A stretch of DNA of 64,000 nucleotides from Panulirus ornatus (taxonomy: Eukaryota > Arthropoda > Malacostraca > Decapoda > Palinuridae): the NCBI RefSeq assembly GCF_036320965.1, contig NC_092269.1, positions 32,977,343 through 33,041,342 of the forward strand, read 5' to 3'. The notes beneath the pieces are model-generated. The model did no database searches, had not been told where the DNA came from, and was given only the letters and a program-made list of their open reading frames with translations. A program made the translations under genes and the position numbers. Every line of letters begins with the position of its first letter. The first letter of the stretch is position 1. Of the stretch, positions 26,181 to 39,334 are shown piece by piece.

Positions 26181-26184
<4 letters not shown>
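25315..26184. other. non-coding sequence with homeodomain-like motifs
   Basis: Contains a cluster of TAATTA/CAATTA motifs (25484-25700) and copy 3 of the palindromic element (25708-25832). No gene was recognised. Confidence 0.5.
25708..25832. mobile_element. palindromic dispersed element, copy 3 (degraded)
   Basis: Left end GAGCATGGTGGTACGACC and right end GGTCGTACCGTCGTGC are inverted repeats of each other, matching the termini of the copy at 40574-40710. The centre is eroded. Confidence 0.5.

Positions 26185-26261
<77 letters not shown>
26185..26261. repeat. (GA)n microsatellite
   Basis: About 38 near-perfect GA dinucleotides. Confidence 0.97.
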
Positions 26262-26263
<2 letters not shown>

Positions 26264-26677
26264 GTCTCAGACGTGCGCACCAGCTGGGTGGGGGGATACA
26301 TAACGTGTGGTTGCCCGAAATGGCTCACCATGGATAGCATAGTTGGCCAGGTCTCACCTGTAGTTGGTCTTGGGAGATCTGTACTCTTCACAAGCAACTG
26401 CCGTGCCCTGTGACCTTTTGTACGAGCTTTGAACCACCAAGTTGTTGCTACTCGCGGTCTCTCACAAGGTCAGCTTGTGGAGAGTAACAAGGAGAATCCT
26501 GGGATGATGTGTATTGTGTTGTCATGCGCACGTTTTCTGTGCTTGACTAACATTGTCTTGCTCACATTCCGCGGTCGGTCGGTGTTATTATTCCCGTCTT
26601 GTAACGCCATCAACTACTGTTTATGACCTGTAGCGTATTTAACCAATGCATTAATTCAAGCAGTTGATTTCACTCCG

Positions 26678-26678
<1 letters not shown>

Positions 26679-26745
<67 letters not shown>
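26679..26745. repeat. (AT)n microsatellite
   Basis: About 33 AT dinucleotides followed by poly-T, abutting the minus-strand 3' side of the ribozyme-bearing repeat. Confidence 0.97.
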
Positions 26746-26752
<7 letters not shown>

Positions 26753-26753
<1 letters not shown>

Positions 26754-26912
26754 TCCTTCTAATACACGGTGAAATGAAAATCGATAAAATTCCCAAGTGC
26801 ACTTTCTTGTAATGAGCACATATGTGCATCAGGGAAGATACAAGAAAGAAATATAACACTCAGTTGACATACAAGGAAGAGATGTAGCTAGGACGCCATA
26901 TGGTAAACAAAT
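26753..26912 (-). mobile_element. dispersed repeat with degenerate hammerhead-like core, antisense copy
   Basis: On the minus strand it aligns with 46094-46250 through blocks such as TGGTAAAC/ATGGCGTCCTAGCT, TATGTCAACTGAGTGTTATA and GAAAGTGCACTTGGGAA. The hammerhead-like core is at 26790-26840, but CUGAUGA has become CTGATGC, so this copy is probably inactive. The similarity and inverted orientation are clear by eye. Confidence 0.75.
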
Positions 26913-28075
26913 ATATGTATAGGAATGTTTTCGACTTCTGTAAGTCTCATCTGGTTTGGAAAGTTAACCTGGTGATTTCGGTACACGAAGCCTCCCTGAG
27001 CTTAGAGCTTGTAACTTTGCCCTCGAGTACCTACGTCTTGGTAGTGGTGTGAGTGTGTGTACTGATGTTGATGTGAGTGCGTGCAGGAATGGCCTTGAGC
27101 TGCTGGCTAGAGGCGAATGGCGGGTGTATCACCCTCCCCCATCTCCCTCCTTCCCGCCCACCCACCCACCCATCACCGACACATTCTGACCTCTTTTTAT
27201 TTCCTGGAAAACTCCTCGATAAGAGCTCATCCATATTGGCGGCTAATTACCCTGTACCTGTGCGTTCACATGCCTGGCTTTACCCGGGAGGCGATGAGGA
27301 AAAGGGTTCTATCCTTGGGAGGAATGCGTGGGGTCCTTCCACGGCAGTCCTTCTTGCCTTAGGAGGTGACTGAGGGATGGCAGATCAGTTTTTCATCCCA
27401 TGTTTTTTTTTTTTTTTAATCGTGATCGACCGGGCTGTTTATGTTTGTGCGTAGTCGTCCTCTCGTAGCCAGTGAAGTCAAAGTAGTGTTCATGGAAAGG
27501 CATGTTTACTCATGAGTATTTGTGAGATTCCCTGATACACGTTGCCACTCCCAGTATCAGTGAGATTCCCCGACACTTACAAGCTGGCCAGTCTCACTAT
27601 CAGTGAGATTCCCTGACACTTCTTAGCTTACGGATACCTTGCGCTGGCTGGAGGGGCTTCCCTCTACCCCCGCAGTGCAGTCTGCCACGAAGCGCCCCCT
27701 GCCAGCCTGTTGATACTATACAGAAGGATAGTTTCGAAGATCTTCCCCATTAGTACTAGGGGAGGTCAATTGTATCTTAAATGGGTCGTTAGGGTCTCTG
27801 ACATTAGGTGACCAAAAACAGTGCACGAGATTAGCTGATTACAATTCGGATATTCAACAAAACAGTCAAAAGTGGACGGTGAAGTAAGGTTGAACTGTCT
27901 TTTAATATGCTCTTTCACACGAACGATTAGTTTGGGTAATTTCTCCTCTTTAGATACAGTTATGTAATTTGATATTAGCTAAAGGAAATGTCGAACTTTG
28001 GAGGTAAGTTGTTCAGGGACCTGGTTCACTGCCTGTGTGTTTCCAGATCTTGCTAGAGGGCAGCAGACGGGTTGT
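26913..28075. other. non-coding sequence
   Basis: No gene was recognised. A short motif around ATCAGTGAGATTCCCxGACACT occurs two or three times at 27515-27625. Confidence 0.5.
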
Positions 28076-28340
28076 TAGTTGTGGTTGTTAACCGGACTGG
28101 TGTTGATGATTGATAGTGTTGGTTTTTGATGGTTAGTACGGCTGGTTGTGGTAGTTGGCAGGCCTGGTTGTGGTGGTTGTCTGGATTTTTTTTTTTGTTG
28201 TGAGGCTTGGTAGAAGTGGTTGTCATGGTTAGCAGGGATGGTTGTGGTTAGGGCTGGTGTCATGGTTAGTTGGGTTGGTTGTGGTGGTTGGTAGGGCTGG
28301 GTGTCATGGTGAGCAAGGATGGTTGTGACAATGGGGACCA
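28076..28340. repeat. degenerate GGTTGT-rich minisatellite
   Basis: Irregular units built on GGTTGTGGT and GGTTAGxAGG(G/C)xTGGTTGT. The period is not constant. Confidence 0.7.
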
Positions 28341-28439
28341 TGGCATTAGTTTTCATAGGGGAAGGAGACGTTGCGATGGCGATTGTTGAGGGGCCAGGAG
28401 GAGTAGGTGTGGCGCGACCCTATATGTGTGGGGATGACC

Positions 28440-28550
28440 GCGACGCAGGTTGTGATGGGTTGATAGCGGCACTGTTTGTGATGGGTGGATAGCGGCACTG
28501 GTTGTGATGGGACGATAGCAGCGCTGGTTGTGATACGAGAATACAGGTGC
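28440..28550. repeat. 26-27-bp tandem repeat, four copies
   Basis: Units of GTTGTGATGGGTGGATAGCG plus GCACTG. The last unit is diverged. Confidence 0.8.
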
Positions 28551-29167
28551 ACTTCCTAGCATCTGGCAGTAGGATGTTTCCCAGTCTGGATTATCTGTCT
28601 TCTTTAGGGCCATTGTAGGTCTTCATCCTATCGTGTCGCTTGTCTCTTGTCGTCTCTTGTAAGTCTCGCGTCCTCTGTTACAATTATTTGCTGTGTTCTC
28701 ACTTTCTGTGTAACTAGAACCCAGTCTTTTCGTCCTGATTTTGTTCTAAAGACAGAGATCAGTTCGAAAAGATTTTTTTTGTTTTTAGTGGTTGAGAGTC
28801 TGGAAGGTTTATAATCGTGTGCCGAGTAGTGGGTTGTCCCTGAGGTTGATTCTGTAGAGCGAATTATCGCCAGCAGCCCACCCTCTCGACCGCCCCTATC
28901 TTGTTACCCATTATGTGAGCACCGAGGTATTGCCATTAGCCATTTGCAGATGAGACTTGTAGCACCTTCCTACTGGTTATTAAGCCTCCTCTTCTACTAT
29001 CACATTAATAACACATATTTTTGTTCTCTTTCTTTCCAGAAATGGTTTTATCATTTCAGTTTAACATCATCGATTCTTCTTTATTGTGGTACTTGTATGT
29101 CATGCGTTTTGGACGGGTGTAGTTCGCGTTTTCTCTGCTTGTTGTTAATGGAATGTCGTAATGGGTA
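28551..29167. other. non-coding sequence
   Basis: No gene was recognised. An acceptor-like CTCTTTCTTTCCAG at 29026-29039 has no convincing exon after it. Confidence 0.45.
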
Positions 29168-29170
29168 GCG

Positions 29171-29219
<49 letters not shown>
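29168..29219. repeat. (CG)n(CA)n microsatellite
   Basis: A short alternating GC block followed by about 20 CA dinucleotides. Confidence 0.95.
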
Positions 29220-29223
<4 letters not shown>

Positions 29224-29355
29224 GCTGTGAGAACCTCGTGCTTGATCTCCAGCGTTTTCAAATTCATGTTTCACACGGCCGCCATCTGTCTGATGGACCC
29301 TCGAGAGAACATTGTAGTCTTAAGCGACTGGAATCGGAGAGGACTTAAGGAATGC

Positions 29356-29357
<2 letters not shown>

Positions 29358-29418
<61 letters not shown>
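29358..29418. repeat. (GA)n microsatellite
   Basis: About 30 GA dinucleotides. Confidence 0.97.
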
Positions 29419-29421
<3 letters not shown>

Positions 29422-30500
29422 CATTGTTGTTAAATCCGTGATCTTGGCAACCATCATTGCCTTTGAAATTCTGTCTTTTGCCACAGATGGATGTGAACGC
29501 AGAGAAGCAATGATATGTGGCAGCGCTTTTAGTCATGTATGATCCGGCCTGATTACATCTTATGCCGTCCACACTTCCAAGTTCAGTCGTACTTATGTTC
29601 CCGGTTATCAATTGGGAAAAATCCAGATCTGCGTGTTTTCGGCGGCTGTCTTACCCCTCTAGAAACCAGTCTCTCATATTTTTGTCGACCATTAGCGCGT
29701 GCGTGTTGAATTGAATCGTACATATTTTTCGTAAGAGGAACACCCTCAGCATCTGGCTGTTTAGAAGTGTACCAGTCAGTGCCCCTTTGGACTCCAGTCA
29801 TAATACGGAGTGGTGACTAGCCACTCTCCCACCCATAGTGGTGGTGCTACGTGTATGTAGTGTGCGGGGGCGAGTGTGGGTATGGTGTCGGTGGGGACGG
29901 CGGGCGGCGATGGTCAGTTGATGGTCAGGGGGGTTGTGGTGGTTTTTTTCTTTCTTGTGAGGGTCGGCCGTGGCCAGTATTGTTCCGGCGGTGAACATCC
30001 ATTTGTGCTGATGATAGGCTAGAGGAGGGCGTGCGTGCTGGTCAAGTATGTGTGTACGCGTACCCCCTGGGTGGTGGGCGGATGGAAGGGGGGGTGGATG
30101 GGGGTGGGCGTGCCGCTGAGGGAGAGACTGAGGACCGGCCATGGGAGAGGGAAGGAGAGGAGGTCGACTGGTGGATGGAGGAAGGAAGTGGATTGGTAAA
30201 GAGGAAGGGGAGGAGAGTGGGAAGAAGAGAGGAGGGAGATGCGGTCCACTGTGGCAGGGCGTTAGGTCAGCGAGGTGGCACGTTTAGTAAAAAAAAAAAA
30301 ATTATTAGAGACAAGACACTTGGGAGGCAAGTCGACAGCCAGTGATGCAAGCAGATGTGAAAGCAAGGATGCAAGCCATCATGCTCAACGTTGGCTCTCG
30401 AACGCATAGACCTAACAGCCACCGACAGGTTGATTGTTTGAGATTATCTCTTTTGACTTCTTGCTCTAAATACCCTTGTCTCGGAAACCAAATACTGTTA
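29419..30500. other. non-coding sequence, partly G-rich
   Basis: Positions 29820-30260 are strongly G-rich on the + strand, giving Pro/His-rich open frames on the minus strand that look like composition artefacts. No gene was recognised. Confidence 0.5.
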
Positions 30501-30514
30501 TGTTTGTATTACGG

Positions 30515-31330
30515 TACTGGGAAAGGGATTCACGTCATAATGTGGATTCCTTCCCATACAGGTCCCCTAGAACACAATGAGTTTGATGCCGTAGTTTACC
30601 TTAGATGTTGTAATCTATATTAATAGGTGTTAGTAAGAACCTTATTGCTATAATCAGGGAGGATCTAGCCGCTGAATTTGAATCCGGAAGGAGATGGCAG
30701 ATTGGCAGCAGAACATCCACTATGAACTCCGACTCATCTGCCTGGTCTTCCAATCTCCCAGAAGGGAGGATAACAGAGCTGCAAACCGCACAGATTAGAG
30801 CACTCAGATTAACCACTGGCTACCTAGTGACCACAAGTACTCAACACTTACACAATGAAACAAAGATCTTCACCACACATTCCCCCCCTCAACATTTTCT
30901 GCACTCGGGTCTTTTCAATAGTTCTAGCCTCCTTCCACACCCAAACCAATAGAAATAGTAATCCTACCCTTGCCTAACACTTCAGCTCACAGATTCCCCA
31001 TTCCCGGCAACGTGATAATAGCTAAACACCTACACACTAAAATGACTTGATAAGCACAAAACACCCGCCCTCCCTTATCTGATACACCACCCCACCGGCC
31101 ATCCATCCATCTGTAACCACACTCCCTAGACAAACACGAGTCACGCTTTCCCTTCCGCGCTCTGCACATCCCCCATCCTTGCAATAATACTACAAGCACC
31201 TTCATACCCACGATGCAGATACCTCAGTGAAGACACCGAACACCACCTGCTCAGGTGTTCCGGGCTCTCCTCACCAAGACACATAATCGAAACACTGGGC
31301 TTTAGGAAGTACGGTCCCGCCCGGTGGACG
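30515..31330 (+). mobile_element. jockey-like retrotransposon 3' relic (RNase H-like and C-terminal blocks)
   Basis: Three blocks in different frames point to a decayed LINE. At 30525-30590, HVIMWIPSHTGPLEHNEFD resembles the last RNase H motif (W-x-P-S-H-x-G). At 30762-30860, RITELQTAQIRALRLTTGYL followed by TTSTQHLHNETKIF matches the jockey-type post-RT segment (LQ-x-x-Q-N-x-A-L-R-x-x-T-G). At 31215-31259, CRYLSEDTEHHLLRC looks like the terminal zinc-knuckle. RNase H ahead of the post-RT block is an unusual order and may reflect rearrangement or two elements joined. No intact frame remains. Confidence 0.55.
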
Positions 31331-31884
31331 TGGCTGGCTTCCTGAGCACTACAGGAGTATCATGCAGAAAGGACCCCCTGGGTCAGGAAGTAAGTATGAG
31401 GTATATCATGTAAATAGATCATTTAGCTCCAAGTTGTTGATTAAGTCTACAGGCATGGTTCCGTCGGCAGTTGAACTCGTCCGAATATATTACTCCTGAA
31501 ATGTTAAGATGTGCAGCTGTATGGCCACACGTGTGAAGATTGTCTCTTAGATCGAGAAAATATTACTTTGTAATGTTAACTTACAAGTAAACCAAATCCT
31601 TCAAGAAGTGGCGATGCATCTTATTGTTAATGATGGAAACTTTTCATGCTGAATTCACTTTTCGCGTCAGGTGAATGAATCAGGTACTTCGTGAAAACGT
31701 TGTCAGCCAAAGTAATTAACGAACTCGTTGATATCTGCTATGATCTGCTCAGTGGCGGTCTGACGAAGACCATTTGTGACGTCTGCTATTCTTTTTCCGC
31801 TGTTGCTCTCCGGATGAGCATGACGTGCCTCTCTTAGCGGAAAAGTTGATATGGAATAAGATAAGTTTATAAGTAGGCATACCT

Positions 31885-31886
<2 letters not shown>
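31331..31886. other. non-coding sequence
   Basis: Nothing recognised. Confidence 0.5.

Positions 31887-31926
<40 letters not shown>
31887..31926. repeat. (TG)n microsatellite
   Basis: About 20 TG dinucleotides. Confidence 0.95.
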
Positions 31927-31929
<3 letters not shown>

Positions 31930-32329
31930 TATGTGTGCATGCGTGCGTGTGTACCAGCAAATAATGAGGTGTTCATGCGAGAGATGGTATAATTTTGCAT
32001 GATTACGACCAAGGAGTGTTATTTTGTTCCCCGGTTTGTGTGTCATTGTGCTGGCGGGCATCGCGTGTGTGTTGTTGTGGAGACAAGGTATATGTGTGGC
32101 ATAACTTGGAGTATATCGGAGTCCAGGGAGAGGTATGTATGATTACCTGTTTGTAAAGTACGGGCGAAGTTGTCCTACAGATACAGCACTGAACTGTATT
32201 ATACAACTCTTTAGACTCGGCATTAATTATCTTAGCCATTTGTTTATTCCATTCATCCACTTTTTTTTTACCGTAAAAATTCTTAAATTTTTGTTTTACA
32301 GATTTTTACTTGGTTTAGTGCTATGTTTT

Positions 32330-33300
<971 letters not shown>

Positions 33301-34529
33301 AACGCACACTCCCATTATTCCTCTAGGAGTAAGGTTGGCTACGATTACGTGACATGTAATTCATAATGATTCCTTTCTGAAGTTATGAATCTTACGGAAT
33401 TATACTGTGAAGTAAATAGTCTGATGCATTTTCTGTATCCGTCTGGGAGTCATAAGCGACATTATTAGATTTTTGTTCTTCAGTAGAATATTTACTTTCT
33501 TGTGAAATTGCAGAATTCGTTATTTTCAAAGGAGTTACAAATATACCGATTTGGATTTCATCCATCACTCGGAACGTGGTTGATTACGATATATTCCGGT
33601 TTCACGTAATCATAGAATTATACTGGTACTGATTACGCAAGATTATACTAACCGTGTAATCGATTGCGCATGATAACGATTACCCAGTCCCGGGGAGAGA
33701 GCGTTACACTGGTGCGTGTGTATATATGTATTTGTTTAGATATGTTCGCATGTCTAATATTGTCCAAGTATGAAATATTTTCGTATGTGTATTTTCAGGG
33801 ATGTAAGACCTTTCTTTAGTGTTTTTAGTGAAAAATGGTTTCCTCCTCATTTCTTGGCAGGTCAGTGGGCATTTCAATATGTATATTTGATATAGACATT
33901 TTCCAAGCGAATTGAAAAGTCATAAATGCTTAGTGGATGCTTTTGTGTCGCCAGTGAGCAGAGTCGCCTGACGTACACTGGCGACGGTTACTTGAATTAA
34001 CATTCCTGATGCTGCGAGAAGTGTCCATATCACAAGCAATAAATCTAAAAACCCCCAACTGTTTGCTGAAATAGGTTGGGGAAAAAAAAAGATTCGTCAT
34101 TTCCGACTGAAAATAAAGTCATAGAGACGCGTGTGGGTCGAGAGTGGTGTGTGTTTCACGCGTGGTGGAGGGAGATAAAAGTGGATATACTGTGTCCATC
34201 TATAGAGTATCTACCACCACCACCACCAACAGCGTCACACCGGCTCCGCCACCACCTCTACCACCGTCCCTGGGTACACTTGGACTATCGTGTCCTTGTC
34301 GAGTGCTTCGTGTCCCCATGACAAGCGCACCGCTGGCATGTTGTTGCTATTATTATATTGAGGTTACATGTAGGGCAGAGCAGAGAGGTTTGAGGGTGGT
34401 GTATGACATTTCGCTCTCTCCTGATTACCTTCGTTTCGGCAAAAAGTTATGGTAATTTCATTCCTTTCAGTATTGGAGGAAGTGAAATGTATGTGGTCTA
34501 TATTGGGCGTATTGCTCTGTCACAGATGT
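33301..34529. other. non-coding sequence
   Basis: No gene was recognised. A TACCACCACCACC-type triplet stretch is at 34210-34270. Confidence 0.5.
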
Positions 34530-34627
34530 TATTGAATATGTGCCAGCTGGGCTCTTCTTTACTCTGCTCACCTAGCTAAGGCGGGAGAAATTATTATAAA
34601 AGATTATGCTAATAGTTGTTGTTATTA

Positions 34628-34665
<38 letters not shown>
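34530..34665 (+). mobile_element. retroelement tail module with (ATT)n tail
   Basis: CTCTGCTCACCTAGCTAAGG then CGGGAGAAATTATTATAAAA resembles the tail module, and the sequence passes into a (TTA)n tract at 34618-34665. The match is weaker than at 2053-2117. Confidence 0.5.
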
Positions 34666-36399
34666 GAAGTTAATTTGTGCAAATTTAGCCCTCATGTTGG
34701 AGAAGTGATTGCATGGTATGATGGATTCCCGTGGTAGAAATAGCAACCGTAGCGATTCTAGGTAAAAAAAAAAATACTGCTTTTGTACTGTTATGTATAT
34801 AAAAAGTACGTTCTGTACGAGTAAGATCAGTACGGTCCAGAGAATGGATGGACTGGAGATGAGAATTTTTTACTGGAGTCACTGGCCTTGTTGGTGAGTG
34901 TCAGTGACCCGACTAGACCTCTGGAAATAATCGCGTTGCATTGTTTGGCTGGCGGTGGTCAGCGGCTGGTCCTCGAATTCCGGACGTTAAGATGAGCAAT
35001 TAGAAATAGAATATATGAGAGGGAGTAGATGAAGATGGAAACGAGTGGAGGCAAAGAACAGAAATGAAATGAGCGGAGAGGATTTTGAGGTGTTGTGGTG
35101 TTAGCGAGGCTGAGCAGGGTAGGAGAGGCTTGGGGGGTGGGTGGTGGTGGTGGTGTGTGGCAGGGGTGTTGGCCCAGACGGACCGACGCTTCCATCCTCA
35201 CACATTGTTGCTGCTTCCCAGGACGAGAGAGTCCAACTCCACCTTTTGGTCATATGGTGTCATGTTAAACCCCTCCTGTAAACTACACCGTGCTATAACC
35301 CTTGGATATTGAGGGAGTGCATCAGTCTAGCTTAAGATGTGGCGGTTACGTAAGCGTACGGACAGCGGCCTCCAACAGCCCGCCTGAACCTCTAGAGGAT
35401 CAGTGCAACCGCTTAGTGCAAGGCCGGGCTACAGGGGGCAGGACAAATGCGAAATCGTTGTAAACGTCAGGTATGATGGCGTGACCTGACCCTGACTTTT
35501 AGGGTCACGTCAGAGGTCACGTCGTCATACCAAGGGGTCGTTCCCATTTGTGGTCAGGGGGTTTAATCATATGATTTATTGCTAATGTTAAGATAGGCTG
35601 TCGTAGTTGCTTTTCATATCATAGATAAGCTTAGATATTTAAGAACCCTTCTGATGACAGGGAGCCGTGTGTATGAATGACATATTGTACACAAATGATG
35701 CTCAAAGGCACAGAATATAAAGAAAAAAAATTCATTTACATTAAACGTAAAGTGATGTAGACATGAAATGGTCGTCTTCCCTTTAGATGTTAATCTGAAA
35801 TTGTCTTGGGTTAATCTTCACATCGATCTGACCCACGTTGGGCTAGGCTATGCTGTATGGGGGACCGACCTCACCCCAGCCGTCATACTCCGCATTTGGG
35901 GCTAGGCTGATGTTGGGACTGTCTGCTTTTATGTTGGAACGTGTCACAAACTGTGTTGTTTGGCTTTACGAATTCATTCTTTTGACTTTGATAATACTTT
36001 ACCTGTGATGTTTGTTATCCCTTGGAATTCGTGAAAGTGATTGCACGATGGTTCTAACATTTCCAAGTTACATGAATATACCATTATTGTTACTGTTATT
36101 ATTATTTTTATTGAATTGATTTATGGAAATGAACTCAACGTGTAGAAAACAGTATGAAACTTAAAGGTCCCTGTAAGGTAGCTTCTCATCACATCCACGT
36201 TCGCTCATTTCCCTGTACAGTGAAGGGCTTCCCGTTCTATTTTCGGTCATATGAGAATCTTCCGTTCATCAACAACTCGTATTTCCAGACTATTAACTTC
36301 TTATCTCCTTTTTATATCTGAAACTGTCTAATTTCATCCCATTGTTGCGTGTTGTTGTGAATACTTAATTTTTGTGTGTCGTTGATGGCCGCTTATTTA
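34666..36399. other. non-coding sequence
   Basis: No gene was recognised. It contains copy 4 of the palindromic element at 35470-35531. Confidence 0.5.
35462..35545. mobile_element. palindromic AGGTCA-rich dispersed element, copy 4 (compact hairpin)
   Basis: GGTATGATGGCGTGACCTGA (left) and GAGGTCACGTCGTCATACC (right) form a strong inverted repeat around CCTGACTTTTAGGGTCACG. This copy lacks the long outer arms of copy 5. Confidence 0.75.
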
Positions 36400-37290
36400 T
36401 GCCCTTCATCATTTAAACCTCTGTGTTAGATTATATTGTGTCTTTCAAGAGAGTGGAAATCAGTGTCCAGTCTCTCTCAATAAATTTCATTCATTTTTTT
36501 TCACTTTTTAAGACTTTCTAGAATATATATTCTTGCTTTCCTGGGCGACGGAAGCTGAACCGTGTAATTCAGATGAAGCCTTATTACAGTTAAGTTCGTA
36601 GATGAAGTGATGAAACGTGCTGGAGAACTTTATTGGATTTACTCTGCACACTTTTGCCTTGGTGTTCATTCGCTGCCAAGAATCACCCGTAGATCCTCCT
36701 TGCATGCTGATACATCTGGGTCATTGTTATCAAGCCAGTGGTTTATACTACGTCTTCTTTTCCTCACCCTGAGCATTTTACATTCAACGGTGTTAAATGG
36801 CTGTTGCCATTTCTTTGTTCACTAGTGGATTGGGTCTTTCTACTGTATTTATGATACAATAACAAATGTAATTGTATATCTCTTCTTCTCTATCGTTACA
36901 TTATGAATCACACGAGGCTAAGCACAAAACCCTGCTGTACGCCTCTTGAGACCGTCTCACTGGCAAATTTAACCGTACTTAGATTAACCTGTGTTCTATG
37001 CAGTCACCGAACCCAAATTGAGTATAAGCTTTCTCCCCCCAGCACCATGGGACTCAGAGCTCATTATTAGTCTTTCGTATGCAACCGTATGACAAGCCTT
37101 ACTACAATCGAGGTGAATAATGTAATCTTTATCATTCGCTTAGAAGTGACTTGCCGCTTTAGTGAAGGCATGTTGGGAATCCTTGATTAAACTGTTACAT
37201 GTTCTAGTAGCTTTCACATTACCACTTATTATAGTAGCATTTCCCATTACCAAAGCCAAGCTAATTGGTGAATAGATTTAGGTAAGCGAC
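36400..37290 (-). mobile_element. CR1/L2-like LINE reverse transcriptase relic, antisense
   Basis: The minus strand carries, in order, KDSQHAFTKAASHF (about 37140-37185), HLDCSKACHTVAYERL (about 37069-37117, motif A), ASETVSRGVQQGFVLSLV (about 36915-36968, motif B), KWQQPFNTVECKMLRVRKRR (about 36758-36817, the W-x-M-x-F-N-x-x-K-C-K-V-M block), VIRLHLNYTVQLPSP (about 36555-36600) and ERLDTDFHSLERHNII (36431-36478). The YADD block itself lies in the eroded interval 36825-36910. Frames change several times and stops are frequent. It is a different copy from the relic at 32330-33300 and also antisense to loco. Confidence 0.85.
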
Positions 37291-38934
37291 TTATATCCTC
37301 TCCCATTCCTCCATCCCCCTTTTTTTTATGGTACGACATTAGCGATCCTTCATGCCTCTGGTGCGTCAGCTGAACATACAGAATAGATCAGTCAGTGGAC
37401 GGGTGAGTTCCTCCGGGACTTCTTGTGAACTAAACAACTTGTTCGAATTAAAGTGATGTGTTTCTCTTGGGACGTCATCTCTACGTATTTTTAATATGTA
37501 TAACATGTTGTATGTTTCCCCCTCAACACGAGTACATGAACTTTATATTCAGATTCTTCCATTTTGTAAATGTAAACATTATGTGATTATTTAGAATATA
37601 TTTGTTTCTTTATGCTGTCAGTATGTCGTCTTGAAGCTGTTTTTAGAGGGCCAGTTTTCTCTCTCAACTTTTTTTTGATACATCGTGAAAACGTTTTAGG
37701 ATTTGGCTTCGACACTTTTGCTTCCCCAACTTCATACTTCGTGTTTTTTTTCCTGATACCTTCTGCATTATAGTGGCTCATTAAGTAAAACTCTCGTTGA
37801 TCTTTCTTTTTAGGGAATTCCGTAAGAAATCCCTGATTTATTTATTCCCCTGGTGACTTGATAATCCGAGTCTAAGAAGTTGTGATGTGGAGATTGAACA
37901 AGCATTATGATGATCTCGTGTCGAAGTTCAGCTGACATAGAGGCTATGCCGCCAGAAGTAAACGAAACGTCTCGCAGTATACTTTTTGAGTTTTACTGAC
38001 ATCCTAACTTTTACCGTCAGAATTTAACTAAAACTACGAAGGCATAAAGCTTGTGTAGCCCAAAGATAATCTTAGGTTTTAGAATGAAAAATAGTGGGAA
38101 TTAAACGGTCGGAAGTCCTGGTTTAGAATCAAGTATTTGTGTTAGAATATAGTTGTGTAGACTGGCAGTAGGTAGAAAATGGAATGCTGTGCTGATTGCT
38201 TCGGCAGTTAACCTAAGACGTGAAGAAAAGCGTCCCAGAATTTTCGAGACCTGACCGTAGCCTAACGTGCTCCTTGGAGACTCGAAGAGTGAGATCTGAT
38301 TACCCCCCACACCCTTGACTGCACCTTTACCAGTATGTATAAGGCATTTGATTCCCTTAGGGTTTTTACGGGTGTGAATAGATTATGGTGGGTAATAATG
38401 ATTACGCTAGGTTGCCTGTAGCTTCATCCAGCACAAGGCATCCGTTGCTTGCTTTAGAGATTGTGGTCTGGACGTTGCCAGCCTCGTAGATCAGGATTCT
38501 CCTCAAATATCCCCATATTCTCCTTGACTTGTCGTCTGTCGTGTATTGAGGTTACTTTTTGAGGGCATAGGAAATTACAGGGTTAGAAATGGTGCCCAGT
38601 TGGATTGTCAAAATCACAGTGACAAGAACGACTGAATAATAACGGACACTGTATATGAAAGGTAGAGAAGGGAGATGTATCCCAATTTTCACTCAGTAAG
38701 TCCTGGTTGGCATGGTTCTCGTCTGCACCAAAATCGGTTCCCAGTGGCCTGCAGCTCTTCAACATTTCAGTAACCAATATGTAAAATATTTTGAATCACG
38801 TGTATAGAAATTAGAAAAAAACCGACTGCATGAATACCTACAAATTGTATTTGTAGCTGTTTGGGCTACAGCCTCAAGCCTCAAACACTTCGACTGTTTC
38901 GAGGCAATAAGAGTGTAGTAGTATGGTTCTAGAC
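37291..38934. other. non-coding sequence
   Basis: Nothing recognised. It may include more worn LINE sequence next to 37290. Confidence 0.45.
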
Positions 38935-39132
38935 TAGAGATGGAGTTAGGAACGGGCTCCCATACACGAAGGAAGGTCTCTCTAATGCGTAGGGTAACGG
39001 GGGAGTATGAGTGTGGGTTAGGAGGGTCAGGACGAGAGATGGAGTTAGGAACGAGCTCCCATACACGAAGGAAGGTCTCTCTAATGCGTAGGGTAACGGG
39101 GGAGTATGAGTGTGGGTTAGGAGGAGGGTCAG
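38935..39132. repeat. 99-bp tandem duplication
   Basis: Two almost identical copies, with starts at 38941 and 39040 (TGGAGTTAGGAACG then CTCCCATACACGAAGG). The first difference seen is GGGCTCC versus GAGCTCC. The period is a multiple of three, so a frame stays open with HTRRKVSLMRRVTGEYECGL twice. Confidence 0.9.
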
Positions 39133-39334
39133 GATGAGAATGATATTGGTCGTAGGTGATGGTTTTTGTCTTGCTGTGGGGGTGAGGGTCGGAGGGGTGA
39201 CTGAGCACGATGGTCTGCTCCATGAAGGAATACCTAGGGGACTGGAGGGAGGGTCTGGGCTCTCATTTACTTCCTTTTCCCCTCACAAACCTTCCTTTCA
39301 GATGAAGAAAAACGAATGAAACAAGGCAATCCAG

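Noticed and set aside
29798..30142. His/Pro-rich 114-codon antisense frame as a gene
   Set aside because: The G-rich + strand opens several overlapping frames, and the peptide is low-complexity with no start context or splice signals.
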